Shown here piece by piece: positions 27,137-36,136 of a DNA stretch of 64,000 nt. This DNA is from Xenophilus aerolatus (GTDB lineage: Bacteria > Pseudomonadota > Gammaproteobacteria > Burkholderiales > Burkholderiaceae_C). Position 1 is the stretch's first letter; each line of letters starts with the position of its first letter. The notes under the pieces were generated by a model. It searched no databases. It had not been told where the DNA came from and saw nothing but the letters and a program-made list of their open reading frames with translations. A program made the translations under genes and the position numbers. The stretch is from the NCBI GenBank assembly GCA_030418545.1, contig QAIB01000003.1, positions 523,560 to 587,559 on the forward strand, in the 5' to 3' direction.

Positions 27137-27329
27137 TGCCGTCCTCTCCAAGGACCGCATCCGCCATCTGGCGTATACGAATACCTAAGGATTACCAGTT
27201 TTCGGGGATTGGTGCGAAAGACTTCATTTTGTATCTTTGTGGCCCTTCATGTAGTGTTCCCGTAACGAATTTCGGTCGTATTTTGGGAACTCTCCCCCTT
27301 GACACACGGCAGCGAGCCCGAAGTACACC

Positions 27330-27611
27330 ATGAAATTGTTACTGGACATTCACCAGCTGCGGCCGAATCGCTACGCCTACTCGATCAAGACCGACGGGCT
27401 GCACCCGGATGGCGCGCAGTACTATGAAAGTGCCTTCGACTCGCTGGAAACGTGCCTGCGCGACGCCGGAGACTCGATCGGCCACTACTTCCCGAGCGTG
27501 CACATGCGCTACGAGGGGCGCGTCGTCGGCGCCTGCGCGACCGAATCCCTTCGCCGCAACCCCAGGGGGCTGGCCGAACGCTTCCTGGCCGCGCTGACCG
27601 GCCGGGCCTGA
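27330..27611 (+). CDS. small hypothetical protein
   Basis: A 93-residue protein, unrecognised. It begins MKLLLDIHQLRPNRYAYSI and looks like a compact alpha/beta domain with no membrane span or metal motif. Codon usage matches the host genome, arguing that it is real. There is no clear Shine-Dalgarno before ATG 27330. It sits alone, divergent from the two-component system and convergent with the Anbu gene; the 193 bp upstream are AT-rich. Confidence 0.6.
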   Translation: MKLLLDIHQLRPNRYAYSIKTDGLHPDGAQYYESAFDSLETCLRDAGDSIGHYFPSVHMRYEGRVVGACATESLRRNPRGLAERFLAALTGRA

Positions 27612-27661
27612 AGGCAGGGGGAGCGAGCGGGCGCGCTCGGCCCGGCATCGGGCCGCGTCGC

Positions 27662-28489
27662 TCAGATCAGCTTCTCGTCCGGCGTGGCGATCTTGCGCAG
27701 CACCTCGTGCCGCACCGCCGGCATCTTGAGCGGGTGCTCGGTGGCGGCATCGTCCCAGACCGGGTCCTCGAGGCTGTCGAACACCTCGCGCAGCTTCTGG
27801 CCCCAGCCGTTGTGGATCATGCGGTAGTACGGGTTCTCGGCATCGATGCACACGATCTTGTCGGTGTGCAGGCTGCCCGCCTCGTACACCACCAGGTCCA
27901 GCGGCAGCCCGACCGAGAGGTTGGACTTCATCGTCGAGTCCATCGACACCAGCGCGCACTTGGCCGCCTCGTCCAGCGGCGTGTCGGGCGTGAGCACGCG
28001 GTCCAGCACCGGCTTGCCGTATTTCGATTCGCCGATCTGGAAGTAGGGCGTCTCGGTCGTCGCCTCGATGAAGTTGCCGGCCGAGTAGACGAGGAACAGG
28101 CGCATGCCCTCGCCCTTGACCTGCCCGCCGAAGATGAAAGTGACGTTGAAGTCGACGCCCGCATGCTTGAGCGCCTCGGCGTCGCGGTCGTACACGTGAC
28201 GCACCGCCGAGCCCAGCACGCGCGCCGCGTCGAACATGCTCTTGGCGTTCCAGATCGTGATCGGCGTGTCGCTGCCCGCTTCCTTGAGCTCCTCGATCTG
28301 CAGGATCTCTCGCACCGACTGCGAGATGCTCAGGTTGCCCGCCGACAGCAGCACCATGGTGCGCTCGCCCGACTGCTCGTAGACGATCATCTTGCGGAAG
28401 GTGCTGATGTGGTCCACGCCCGCGTTGGTGCGCGAGTCGGACAGGAACACCAGGCCGGCGTTGAGTTTGATGCCTACGCAATATGTCAT
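27662..28489 (-). CDS. Anbu-type proteasome-like peptidase
   Basis: A 275-residue protein of the predicted proteasome-type protease family (COG3484, Anbu, ancestral beta subunit), an Ntn-hydrolase related to HslV and 20S beta subunits. After removal of Met1, Thr2 in MTYCVGIKLNAGLVF would be the nucleophile; the SDSRTNAG motif and Lys34-type residue (FRKMIV) complete the expected site. Known Anbu proteins self-assemble into open helical rings and usually occur with a transglutaminase and alpha-E/ATP-grasp genes. None of those partners lie beside it here; it is 26 bp downstream of mutS. Confidence 0.88.
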   Translation of the reverse strand: MTYCVGIKLNAGLVFLSDSRTNAGVDHISTFRKMIVYEQSGERTMVLLSAGNLSISQSVREILQIEELKEAGSDTPITIWNAKSMFDAARVLGSAVRHVYDRDAEALKHAGVDFNVTFIFGGQVKGEGMRLFLVYSAGNFIEATTETPYFQIGESKYGKPVLDRVLTPDTPLDEAAKCALVSMDSTMKSNLSVGLPLDLVVYEAGSLHTDKIVCIDAENPYYRMIHNGWGQKLREVFDSLEDPVWDDAATEHPLKMPAVRHEVLRKIATPDEKLI

Positions 28490-28515
28490 CTTGGCTCCCG
28501 CCGTGCGTGGCGTCG

Positions 28516-31212
28516 TCAGGCCCGCTCGCGGGTGTGCAGTTTCTTGAGTGTGTACAGCGCGTCGAGCGCCTCCCGGGGGCTCATCGCATCGGGGTCGAGC
28601 GCAGCCAGCGCGGATTCTACGGGGCTGTCCAGCGGGGCCTCGGCCGCCGGCGGCGGCGCGAACAGGTCGACCTGGGCGCGCGTCTCGTTCTGCTGCGCCT
28701 CCAGCGCCTCCAGCGCCTGGCGGGCGTGGTTGACCACCGCGGCCGGCATGCCCGCGAGGCGCGCGACCTGGATGCCGTAGCTGCGGCTGGCCGGGCCCGG
28801 CTGCACCTCGTGCAGGAAGACGATGTCGCGGCCCGACTCGGTCGCGCTCACGTGCATGTTCACGGCGCCGTGGTGGTTCGCTGGAAATTCCGTCAGCTCG
28901 AAGTAGTGCGTGGCGAAGAGCGTGAAGGCCTTGGTGCGGTCGTGCAGCTGCGCGGCGATGCCCGCGGCCAGCGCCAGCCCGTCGAAGGTGCTGGTGCCGC
29001 GGCCGATCTCGTCCATCAGCACCAGCGAGTGCGCCGACGCGGCATGAAGGATCTGCGCTGCCTCGGTCATCTCCAGCATGAAGGTCGACTGCGCGTTGGC
29101 CAGGTCGTCCGCCGCGCCGATGCGCGTGTGGATCGCGTCGATGGGCCCGAGCCGGCAGCTGCGCGCGGGCACGAAGGAGCCGATCGAGGCCAGCAGCACG
29201 ATGATCGCCACCTGCCGCATGTAGGTCGACTTGCCGCCCATGTTCGGGCCGGTGATGACCTGCATGCGCTGCGACGGGCCCAGGCGCGTGTCGTTGGCGA
29301 TGAAGGCGCCCATCGAGCGCTCGGCCAGCCGCGCCTCCACCACCGGATGGCGGCCTTGCTCGATCTCGATGCAGGGGTGGCCGACGAAGTGGGGCGCGTT
29401 CCAGTCCAAGGTCTGGGCGCGTTCGGTCAACGCGCACAGCGCATCGAGCGTGGCGAGGGCGCTCGCCATGCGCGTGAGCGCGGGCACGTGCGCCTGCAGC
29501 GCGTCCAGCAGCTGCTCGTACAGCCACTTCTCGCGCGCCAGTGCGCGGTCCTGCGCGCTCAGCGCCTTGTCCTCGAAGGCCTTGAGTTCGGGCGTGATGA
29601 AGCGCTCGGCGTTCTTCAGGGTCTGGCGGCGTCGGTAGTGATCGGGCACCTTCGAGAGCGCGCTCTGCGTCACCTCGATGTAGAAGCCGTGCACGCGGTT
29701 GAACTGCACCTTGAGGTTGGCGATACCGGTCAGGTTGCGCTCGCGCGCCTCGAGTTCGACCAGGAAGCCGTCGGCGTTCTCGCTGATGGCACGCAACTCG
29801 TCCAGTTCGGCGTCGTGGCCCGGCGCGATCACGCCGCCGTCGCGCACCAGGGCGGCGGGCTCGGCATCGATCGCCGCGGTCAGCAGTTCGGCGCAGCCCG
29901 GCGGCGCTTCCAGTTCTTCGCAGATATGGGTCAGAAGTGCCGCGGACCCAGGAAGGACGGGCGCGAGCTGCTTCGATTTCTGTAGCGCCATGCACAGCGC
30001 CAGCAGTTCGCGCGGGCGCACCTGCCGCAGCGCGACGCGGGCCGCGATGCGTTCGACGTCGCTGGTGTTCTTCAACTGCTCGCGCAGCAGCTTGAAGGGC
30101 GCGGCGGTCTGGCCGGGGGCCGGCGTCTGCAGCGCGGCGATGGCTTCCAGGCGCAGCTGCGCCTCGCTGCGGTCGCGCCGCGGCGTCAGCAGCCAGCGCT
30201 TGAGCGCGCGGCTGCCCATGCCGGTCATGCAGGTGTCAAGCAGCGAGAAGAGGGTGGGTGCATCCTCGCCGCGCAGCGTCTGCACCAGCTCGAGGTTGCG
30301 CCGCGTGGTCGGCGGCAGCTCGATCAGCTCGCCGTCGCGCTCGACCACGATGCGCTGCACGTGCGACAGCGCGCGGCCCTGCGTGTGCTCGGCATAGCCC
30401 AGCAGCGCCGCCGCGGCCGCATGGGCGTTCTCCAGCCCATCGGCGCCCCAGGCCTGCAGGCTGGCGGCGCCCATCTGCTCGAGCAGCTTGCGCTCGCCCA
30501 GCGCGGGGCCGAACTGCCAGGCCGGCCGGATCGAGAGCGTGAAGGCGCCGCTGGCCGCGCGCGCGGCCTTCAGGCGCTGCTCGAAGGTCGGCGTCACCTC
30601 GGCGCTGTACAGCACCTCGCTCGCGCCGATGCGCGCAAGCCAGGCCTCGAGCGCGTCGGCCGGGCATTCCGCCAGGTGCAGTTCGGCCCCCGTCACGCTC
30701 AGCCAGGCCAGGCCCAGCGTGTTGCGCGAGCCGGCATGCACCGCCAGCAGCAGCGACTCGCTCTTGTCCTGAAGCAGCTCGGCGTCGGTCAGCGTGCCGG
30801 GTGTGACCACGCGCACCACCTTGCGCTCCACCGGCCCCTTGGTCGCGCCCACTTCGCCGACCTGCTCGCAGATCGCCACCGATTCGCCCAGCTTGATGAG
30901 GCGGCCCAGGTAGGTGTCCACGGCGTGGAAGGGCACGCCGCACATCGTCACCGGCGCACCGGCCGACTGGCCGCGCTGCGTGAGCGTGATGTCGAGCAGG
31001 CGCGCGGCCTTCTCGGCGTCGGCATAGAAAAGCTCGTAGAAGTCGCCCATCCGGTAGAACAGCAGCGTGTCCGGGTGGTCGGCTTTGAGGCGCAGGTATT
31101 GCGCCATCATGGGGGTGTGGGCGGAGAGGTCCAATCTGGGATCCAGGCGTGAGCGGTGCGAAGGCGCAGCGGCATCGGGCCGCGACCGGGCCGGTGCCGG
31201 TGCCGTTCGCAT
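28516..31212 (-). CDS. mutS: DNA mismatch repair protein MutS
   Basis: An 898-residue mismatch-recognition ATPase. The mismatch-binding domain carries the Phe-x-Glu motif in [17 protein letters not shown]; connector, lever and clamp domains follow; the ATPase has Walker [10 protein letters not shown], Walker [17 protein letters not shown] and the helix-turn-helix with [13 protein letters not shown]. The C-terminal tail holds the tetramer segment. The start at 31212 gives about 34 residues before the conserved [10 protein letters not shown]; a start at that Met is possible. It shares its direction with the Anbu gene. Confidence 0.96.
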   Translation of the reverse strand: MRTAPAPARSRPDAAAPSHRSRLDPRLDLSAHTPMMAQYLRLKADHPDTLLFYRMGDFYELFYADAEKAARLLDITLTQRGQSAGAPVTMCGVPFHAVDTYLGRLIKLGESVAICEQVGEVGATKGPVERKVVRVVTPGTLTDAELLQDKSESLLLAVHAGSRNTLGLAWLSVTGAELHLAECPADALEAWLARIGASEVLYSAEVTPTFEQRLKAARAASGAFTLSIRPAWQFGPALGERKLLEQMGAASLQAWGADGLENAHAAAAALLGYAEHTQGRALSHVQRIVVERDGELIELPPTTRRNLELVQTLRGEDAPTLFSLLDTCMTGMGSRALKRWLLTPRRDRSEAQLRLEAIAALQTPAPGQTAAPFKLLREQLKNTSDVERIAARVALRQVRPRELLALCMALQKSKQLAPVLPGSAALLTHICEELEAPPGCAELLTAAIDAEPAALVRDGGVIAPGHDAELDELRAISENADGFLVELEARERNLTGIANLKVQFNRVHGFYIEVTQSALSKVPDHYRRRQTLKNAERFITPELKAFEDKALSAQDRALAREKWLYEQLLDALQAHVPALTRMASALATLDALCALTERAQTLDWNAPHFVGHPCIEIEQGRHPVVEARLAERSMGAFIANDTRLGPSQRMQVITGPNMGGKSTYMRQVAIIVLLASIGSFVPARSCRLGPIDAIHTRIGAADDLANAQSTFMLEMTEAAQILHAASAHSLVLMDEIGRGTSTFDGLALAAGIAAQLHDRTKAFTLFATHYFELTEFPANHHGAVNMHVSATESGRDIVFLHEVQPGPASRSYGIQVARLAGMPAAVVNHARQALEALEAQQNETRAQVDLFAPPPAAEAPLDSPVESALAALDPDAMSPREALDALYTLKKLHTRERA

Positions 31213-31255
31213 CGCGCATTATCCGAAGGCCGAAGGACCGCTTCGGTCGGCCCAA

Positions 31256-31283
31256 TGAAAACAGGCCGCGGATGCGGCCTGTT
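31256..31283 (-). terminator. rho-independent terminator after the 180-residue membrane protein gene
   Basis: AACAGGCCGC (31260-31269) pairs with GCGGCCTGTT (31274-31283) across a GGAT loop. Read on the minus strand the stem is followed by TTTTC, as expected for a terminator of the gene at 31306-31848. Confidence 0.75.
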
Positions 31284-31305
31284 CAAGGTGGGTGGGGTGC
31301 CGGAC

Positions 31306-31848
31306 TCAGGCCAGGGCGCCCATCTGCGATTCCTCGTGCATCTCGCGCTTGCGGCGCGCCACGCGCACGGCGTCGACCCACAGGCCCACGTTGAAGGGCT
31401 TGCCCGAGGTCGCGCTGCGCGCCGAGGCGATACGCTCGAGCGGGAAGATCTTCGGATCGTGCAGCGCGTCGCCCTTGGCGATGATGGCCTGGCGGTGCAG
31501 GTCGAGACGCTCGACGTGGATGGTCCGCTCGGCGTACTTGCCGTAGATGTCGAGGTAGCGGATGTGGATGCGCGGCTGTTCGTCGACCACGATGGCGGCG
31601 TTGCCGTCCTGCGTGTCGCCGAGCTGGTCCCACAGCGTCGCAGGCTCGCTCGCGTGGCCGAGGCTGCCTCGGGTGGTGGGGATGCCGAGGGGCACGTGCC
31701 CCGAGCGCACGCGCGCCGCCACGATGCGTCGTCGCTGCTGACGCCGGCTCATCAGTCGGTCCACCAGGCGATAGACGAGCGCCACCGCGCCCAGCGCCAG
31801 GACCGCGATCAGCATGAATTGCTGCCAACTGGCGAGATCGATTTTCAT
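31306..31848 (-). CDS. membrane-anchored protein of unknown function
   Basis: A 180-residue protein with one N-terminal membrane span (about 8-28), then a basic RRQQRRRIV stretch and a soluble domain. The segment IRYLDIYGKYAERTIHVERL followed by IIAKGDALHDPKIFPLERI resembles the small SH3-like barrel of WYL domains, but without a recognised effector. The topology suggests a cytoplasmic domain held at the inner membrane. It has its own terminator and is not obviously linked to mutS. Confidence 0.7.
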   Translation of the reverse strand: MKIDLASWQQFMLIAVLALGAVALVYRLVDRLMSRRQQRRRIVAARVRSGHVPLGIPTTRGSLGHASEPATLWDQLGDTQDGNAAIVVDEQPRIHIRYLDIYGKYAERTIHVERLDLHRQAIIAKGDALHDPKIFPLERIASARSATSGKPFNVGLWVDAVRVARRKREMHEESQMGALA

Positions 31849-32011
31849 GTCGGTGACATCCCTATCCGCGATGACGGGGACTGGCCCCGCCGGTCAGCTC
31901 CCTGCTCCACCGGATGTAATTCTTTGGTATTCAGAGGTCGCGGATTGTGAACTTCTGTGCTCACCTCGTCAATGCGCCGGATGGCCGAAGCGGCGCCGCC
32001 TCGCGGGCAGC

Positions 32012-32860
32012 TCAGTCGTCGTGCGAATCGTGCGTGCCGGCCGAGCCGCGCCGCCAGTAGCCGGAGGCGCGGATCCACTTCGGATTGGCCTTGCATTCGT
32101 TTACCAGATGGGCGCGCAGGGCCTTGGCGGCGGCCGATTCGCAGCCGATCCAGGCGTGGAAGTCGCCGGTGGGCAGCAGGGTCTCGCGCAGCGCGGCGAG
32201 CAGCGGGGGCTCCGACGCGCCCGACGGCGTGCGGCCCCGGTGCACCCAGACGATCCGCGCCTGCGCCGCGGTGGGCAGGGCGACCTCGTCCTCGGCACCG
32301 TCGACCTCGGCCAGCACGACGGCCCGGGCGCCGGCGGGCAGCTCCTGCAGGCGGCGCGCGATGGCGGGCAGGGCGGTGTCGTCGCCGACCAGCAGGTGCC
32401 AGTCGAAGGCCGTGGGCACGATGAAGGAGCCGCGCGGGCCGCCCACGCCGATCAGGTCGCCCGGCTCGGCGCGCTGCGCCCAGGCGGTCGCCGGGCCGGC
32501 GTCGTGCAGCGCGAAGTCGATCTGCAGCGTGCCGGCCTCCGCGTCGTGGTGGTGGGGCGTGTAGTCGCGCATCACCGGCCTGGCGCCCTCGGGCCAGGCC
32601 ATGCCCTCGGGCGTGGCGGTGGGCAGCGCCAGCCGGCCGGTGGCGGGGTCGGGGAAGAACAGCTTCACGTGGTCGTCGAAGCCGGGGCTGGTGAAGCCCT
32701 CCATCTCGGCGCCGCCCAGCGTGATGCGGATCAGGTGTGGCGTGAGACGTTCGGTGCGCTGCACCGTCAGGCGCCGGAAGCGCAGGGTGTGGCGCACGCG
32801 CTGCGGCATGCGTTCGGGGTGCGGCACGGCGGCCGCGGGGAGGTCGGTGGTGGTGTTCAT
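32012..32860 (-). CDS. siderophore-interacting FAD reductase (YqjH-like)
   Basis: A 282-residue cytoplasmic flavoprotein of the SIP family that reduces ferric siderophores to release iron. An FAD_binding_9 domain (about 20-140, with the flavin motif RDYTPHHHD) is followed by a NAD(P)H-binding SIP domain ending in ASGYWRRG. It lies downstream of a PadR regulator with a metal-binding-like tail, the same pairing as E. coli yqjH/yqjI. The 175-bp gap between the two genes contains a separate GC-rich repeat, so a second promoter is possible. Confidence 0.92.
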   Translation of the reverse strand: MNTTTDLPAAAVPHPERMPQRVRHTLRFRRLTVQRTERLTPHLIRITLGGAEMEGFTSPGFDDHVKLFFPDPATGRLALPTATPEGMAWPEGARPVMRDYTPHHHDAEAGTLQIDFALHDAGPATAWAQRAEPGDLIGVGGPRGSFIVPTAFDWHLLVGDDTALPAIARRLQELPAGARAVVLAEVDGAEDEVALPTAAQARIVWVHRGRTPSGASEPPLLAALRETLLPTGDFHAWIGCESAAAKALRAHLVNECKANPKWIRASGYWRRGSAGTHDSHDD

Positions 32861-32978
32861 GACAAGTTTTTAAGCAGGTCGGATTGCGCCGGCGGCCTGA
32901 CCGCGCTCCTGGGCCGAGGGCCGCGGAGCAGGCCATGCGCGCGACATCCGCGGAACCGGCTTTGCCGGGCCGCAGGAT

Positions 32979-33031
32979 GTGCCCCCTTGCAGGGGGTTGG
33001 CGTAGCGGAACGAAGTCCGCGGAGACTGGGG
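32979..33031. repeat. CCCCCT/GGGGG interspersed repeat
   Basis: A CCCCCTTGCAGGGGG hairpin is followed by GCGTAGCGG...CCGCGGAGAC and GGGGGTGG. The same order of motifs (in the other orientation) is found inside the FtsX-type permease at 40892-40985. It occupies part of the PadR-SIP spacer, immediately after the PadR stop codon. Confidence 0.5.
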
Positions 33032-33035
33032 GTGG

Positions 33036-33626
33036 TCAGATTCGTTCGATTTGTTGCGCGGCATGGTCCAGCACGGCCGCGAAGGCGTGCGCCTGTTCAT
33101 CGTCAAGGGGCTGGCGCGCGAGCCGCATGCGCATCGCGAGCTTGAGGTTCTCGATGGCCCGCATCACCTGCGGCGGCCGGCCGGCGCGCAGGCCCGCGCC
33201 ATCCGCGCCCGCCTGCATGCGGGCCATCAGTTCATCGGTGAGAGTGCGGTTGGCCTGCAGGTGCGCCTGCCCCGCCGGCGTGACCGTGTAGCGCTTGCGG
33301 CCACCGGCGTCGGGGGCATCGACCTGCACCAGGCCCATTTCCTCGAGCAGGGTGAGCGTGGGGTACACCACGCCGGGGCTCGGGCTGTAGCGCCCGCCCA
33401 GGCGTTCCTCGATGGCCTTGATGAGTTCGTAGCCGTGGCGGGGTGCGTCGGCAACGAGCTGGAGCAGCACGAGGCGCAGGCCGCCGCGGCCGAAGACGCG
33501 GTGGCCGCCCCCGTGCTCGCCGTGGCCGTGGCGGCCGCGGCCGGTGCCGGTGCCGGTGCCGGTGCCGGTGCCGGTGCCGGTGCCGGTGCCGCGCTCGGGA
33601 CGAGGGGTGTCGTCGATAGAGTTCAT
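33036..33626 (-). CDS. PadR-family regulator with Gly-Thr/His-rich N-terminal tail (YqjI-like)
   Basis: A 196-residue regulator. The N-terminal tail contains eight Gly-Thr pairs encoded by a hexanucleotide repeat, then a His/Gly-rich HGHGEHGGGH segment; the PadR winged helix follows (HGYELIKAIEERLGG, YSPSPGVVYPTL), with a C-terminal dimer helix. E. coli YqjI has a similar His-rich, nickel-binding tail and represses yqjH, so a nickel/iron response is inferred. No Shine-Dalgarno precedes ATG 33626, and TATAAAT lies nine bases upstream, suggesting a leaderless transcript. Confidence 0.88.
   Translation of the reverse strand: MNSIDDTPRPERGTGTGTGTGTGTGTGTGRGRHGHGEHGGGHRVFGRGGLRLVLLQLVADAPRHGYELIKAIEERLGGRYSPSPGVVYPTLTLLEEMGLVQVDAPDAGGRKRYTVTPAGQAHLQANRTLTDELMARMQAGADGAGLRAGRPPQVMRAIENLKLAMRMRLARQPLDDEQAHAFAAVLDHAAQQIERI
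33543..33590. repeat. tandem hexanucleotide repeat (GGTGCC)8
   Basis: Eight perfect copies of GGTGCC lie in the N-terminal coding region of the PadR regulator, encoding (Gly-Thr)8. Copy-number change would lengthen or shorten the tail without a frameshift. Confidence 0.95.
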
Positions 33627-33638
33627 GAGTTTTCGATT

Positions 33639-33662
33639 TATATCGTGAACAGTAAAGATATA
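33639..33662. promoter_or_regulatory. TATATC-N12-GATATA operator of the PadR gene
   Basis: A perfect inverted repeat, TATATC (33639-33644) and GATATA (33657-33662), overlaps the TATAAA box that would serve as -10 for the PadR gene. Position and symmetry fit autorepression, as known for YqjI. Confidence 0.65.
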
Positions 33663-33735
33663 TCTAAAACTCGAGCGACGCAAGCGCCGACGCCGGCCTG
33701 CACCTGTTGGCGCGGCCGGAGTTGACATTGGGTTT

Positions 33736-33800
33736 GCTATGAATTCAGGAGCTCCCAGCGCCCGATGAATGGGCGCCAGCAGCGCTTTTTCTTCAAGGAA
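33736..33800 (+). repeat. GCTATC interspersed repeat, copy 6, with terminator-like hairpin
   Basis: The head GCTATGAATTCAGGAGC is followed by GCGCCC-N7-GGGCGC (33758-33776) and then CAGCAGCGCTTTTT with a T-run (33786-33790). The hairpin plus T-run resembles a terminator on the plus strand. It lies upstream of the PadR gene and downstream of the sulfatase gene's stop. Confidence 0.7.
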
Positions 33801-33835
33801 TTACTCAGCTGACCCTGAGCAATTCCGGCCCTGAC

Positions 33836-35161
33836 TCAGCGCTGCGGCATGTCCTTGACCGAGTAGCCCAGGCTCACGGTCGCGTCTTCGGGGATCGGCG
33901 GCATGGAAGCGTTCCACGCCTCCCAGGCCTGCCGCATGCGCTCGAGCCGCTCGGGCTCCTTCTTGCCCAGGTTGGCGCGCTCGCGCTCGTCGCCCGGGAT
34001 GTTGAACAGGTAGTCGTTGCCGTCCACCCGCAGGTACTTCCAGTCGCCCTCGCGCAGCGCGCGCTGGCCGCGGTGGTTCATGCGCCAGTGCAGCGGGCGC
34101 TCGAAGCTGTGGCCGGCGTCGCGCAGCACGGGCAGCAGCGACACGCCGTCGAGCGGGTAGTCCGGATGCGCCGCCACGCCCGCGGCATCGAGCATCGTGG
34201 CCGACCAGTCCATGGTCATGCACAGCTGGCGGCTTTGCGAGCCCGGCGCGATCACGGCCGGCCAGTGCGCGATCCACGGCACGCGGATGCCGCCCTCGGT
34301 CAGGTCCATCTTGCCGCCCACCAGCGGCCAGTTGTCCGAGAAGCGCTCGCCACCGTTGTCGCTGGTGAAGACGATCAGCGTGTTGTCGAGCTGGCCGTTC
34401 TTGCGCAGCGCCTCGACGATCCAGCCGATGCCTTCGTCCATGTGGTGGATCATGCGGCGGTACACGTGGATGTTGCCGCCGGCCAGGTCGAAGAGGTTGT
34501 CCTTGACGGCCGGGGCGCGCTCCGCGTCCTCGCGCGTTTCCCAGGGCCAGTGCGGCGCGGTGTAGTGCAGGCTGAGGAAGAAGGGCGCGCTGCTTTGCGC
34601 CATGCGGTCCACGTAGTCCACGGCCCGGCGCGAGAGCAGGTCGGTGAGGTAGCCCTCGGCCTTCGACGCCTCGGCGCCTTCGTACAGGTCATGCGTGCCG
34701 CGCGAGTCGCAATGCGTGAAGTAGTCCACCCCGCCCGCCATCGGCCCGAAGAACTCCTCGTAGCCCGAGCGCAGTGGCCCGAAGTGCGGCGGATGCCCGA
34801 GGTGCCACTTGCCGATGAGCGCGGTGCGGTAGCCGGCGTCCTTGAGCAGCGAAGGCAGCGTCGGATGCTCGGGCGGCATGCCCAGCGTGGTGCTGCCGCG
34901 GCTCTTGCTGTTGATGGGCTCCTCCGCCGCGCCGCGCAGGCGGTACTGGTAGCGCGCGGTGATCATGCCGAAGCGCGTGGGCGAGCACACGGGCGAGTTG
35001 GCGTAGCCCTGGGTGAAGAGCGCGCCCTGCGACGCGAGCCGGTCCAGCACCGGCGAGACGGGGCCGAAGACCGCTTCGCGGCCGCCGTAGCAGCCCAGGT
35101 CGGCGTAGCCGAGGTCGTCGGCGACGATGAAGATGATGTTGGGACGCTTGGCTGTACTCAT
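33836..35161 (-). CDS. Cys-type sulfatase (arylsulfatase family)
   Basis: A 441-residue sulfatase. Metal ligands Asp15-Asp16 lie in FIVADDLGYADLG and the formylglycine cysteine is Cys59 in VCSPTR; further metal residues are in FTSDNGGE and GKWHLGHPP. No signal peptide is visible, so it probably acts in the cytoplasm. The start overlaps the stop of the upstream Bug receptor gene as ATGA, and both lie in an operon with a second receptor, suggesting uptake and desulfation of a sulfate ester. Confidence 0.92.
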   Translation of the reverse strand: MSTAKRPNIIFIVADDLGYADLGCYGGREAVFGPVSPVLDRLASQGALFTQGYANSPVCSPTRFGMITARYQYRLRGAAEEPINSKSRGSTTLGMPPEHPTLPSLLKDAGYRTALIGKWHLGHPPHFGPLRSGYEEFFGPMAGGVDYFTHCDSRGTHDLYEGAEASKAEGYLTDLLSRRAVDYVDRMAQSSAPFFLSLHYTAPHWPWETREDAERAPAVKDNLFDLAGGNIHVYRRMIHHMDEGIGWIVEALRKNGQLDNTLIVFTSDNGGERFSDNWPLVGGKMDLTEGGIRVPWIAHWPAVIAPGSQSRQLCMTMDWSATMLDAAGVAAHPDYPLDGVSLLPVLRDAGHSFERPLHWRMNHRGQRALREGDWKYLRVDGNDYLFNIPGDERERANLGKKEPERLERMRQAWEAWNASMPPIPEDATVSLGYSVKDMPQR

Positions 35162-36126
35162 GGGTTGTACCCCGACGTCTTGACCACCGGCGCCCACTGC
35201 GCGCGGTAGGCCTTGAGCATGGCTTCGGTCTGTTCGCGCGTCGCGACCACCGGCACCAGCCTGTTGTCGGTGAAGCGGCGCTGCACCTCGGGTTCCTGCA
35301 TCACCTCGCGGATCTCGCGCGCCAGGCGCTCGACCTTCTCGCGCGGCATCGAAGCCGGTGCGAAGAAGGTGTTCCAGCCCGACGCGGCCAAGTCCAGTCC
35401 GGCCTCCTTGAAGGTCGGCACATCGGGCGCGAAGGGCGAGCGCTTGACGCCCGACATCGCGAGGATGCGCATCTTGCCCGCCTGGTACTGGGGCAGCTGC
35501 ACGTCGAAGGTGTCGACGGCGATCGGCACCTGGCCGCCGATGAGGTCGGTGATGACCGAGGCCGAGCCCTTGTAGCCCACCACCTCGGTCGGCACCTTGG
35601 CCTTCTGGCCCAGCATCAGCGCGAAGAAGTGCGGCAGGCTGCCCGTGGCCGGCACGCCGACGTTGGCCTGGGCCGGGTTGGCACGCATCCAGTCGAAGAG
35701 CTGCTTGAGGTCCCTGGCCGGCACCTGCGGGCCCACGACCAGGCCGAAGTCGTAGTCGTTGACGTGCGCGACGGGCTGGAAGTCCTTCTCGGGGTCGTAG
35801 CCGTTGTCCTTGAAGACCAGCGGCGCCACCACCATCACGGCCGGGTTGGCGACCATCAGCACGTTCTGCCCGGCCGGCGCGGCCTTGACCTGCTGGGCCG
35901 CCAGCCGCCCGCCCGCGCCGGGCTTGTTGTCGACCAGCACCGGCACGCCGAGCTTCTGCGCCAGCCGGTCGCCCACGAAGCGCGCCACCATGTCGGTGGC
36001 GCCGCCGGGCGCATAGCCGACGACCACGCGCAGCGGGCCGTCCAGCGGCTGGGCCTGCACGGCCGCGGCGGCCAGCAGGGTGAGCACCGCGGCGAGCCGC
36101 GGCAGGGGATGGAAACGCAATGGCAT
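35158..36126 (-). CDS. Bug/TctC-family periplasmic solute receptor (first)
   Basis: A 322-residue periplasmic binding protein of the Bordetella uptake gene family with a signal peptide ending near AVQAQ (about 25). Family motifs are VVVGYAPGGATDMVAR, LVDNKPGAGG and YKGSASVITDLIGGQVP. Such receptors feed carboxylate-type ligands to tripartite tricarboxylate transporters or act as orphans; no membrane subunits are encoded here. It is coupled to the sulfatase (4-bp overlap) and follows the second receptor gene by 10 bp. Confidence 0.92.
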   Translation of the reverse strand: MPLRFHPLPRLAAVLTLLAAAAVQAQPLDGPLRVVVGYAPGGATDMVARFVGDRLAQKLGVPVLVDNKPGAGGRLAAQQVKAAPAGQNVLMVANPAVMVVAPLVFKDNGYDPEKDFQPVAHVNDYDFGLVVGPQVPARDLKQLFDWMRANPAQANVGVPATGSLPHFFALMLGQKAKVPTEVVGYKGSASVITDLIGGQVPIAVDTFDVQLPQYQAGKMRILAMSGVKRSPFAPDVPTFKEAGLDLAASGWNTFFAPASMPREKVERLAREIREVMQEPEVQRRFTDNRLVPVVATREQTEAMLKAYRAQWAPVVKTSGYNP

Positions 36127-36136
36127 GGCTCTTTCT

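Noticed and set aside
27299..27329. TTGACA and TACACC as a promoter for the 93-residue protein
   Set aside because: TACACC abuts the ATG, so transcription would start inside the gene; other boxes are too weak to call.
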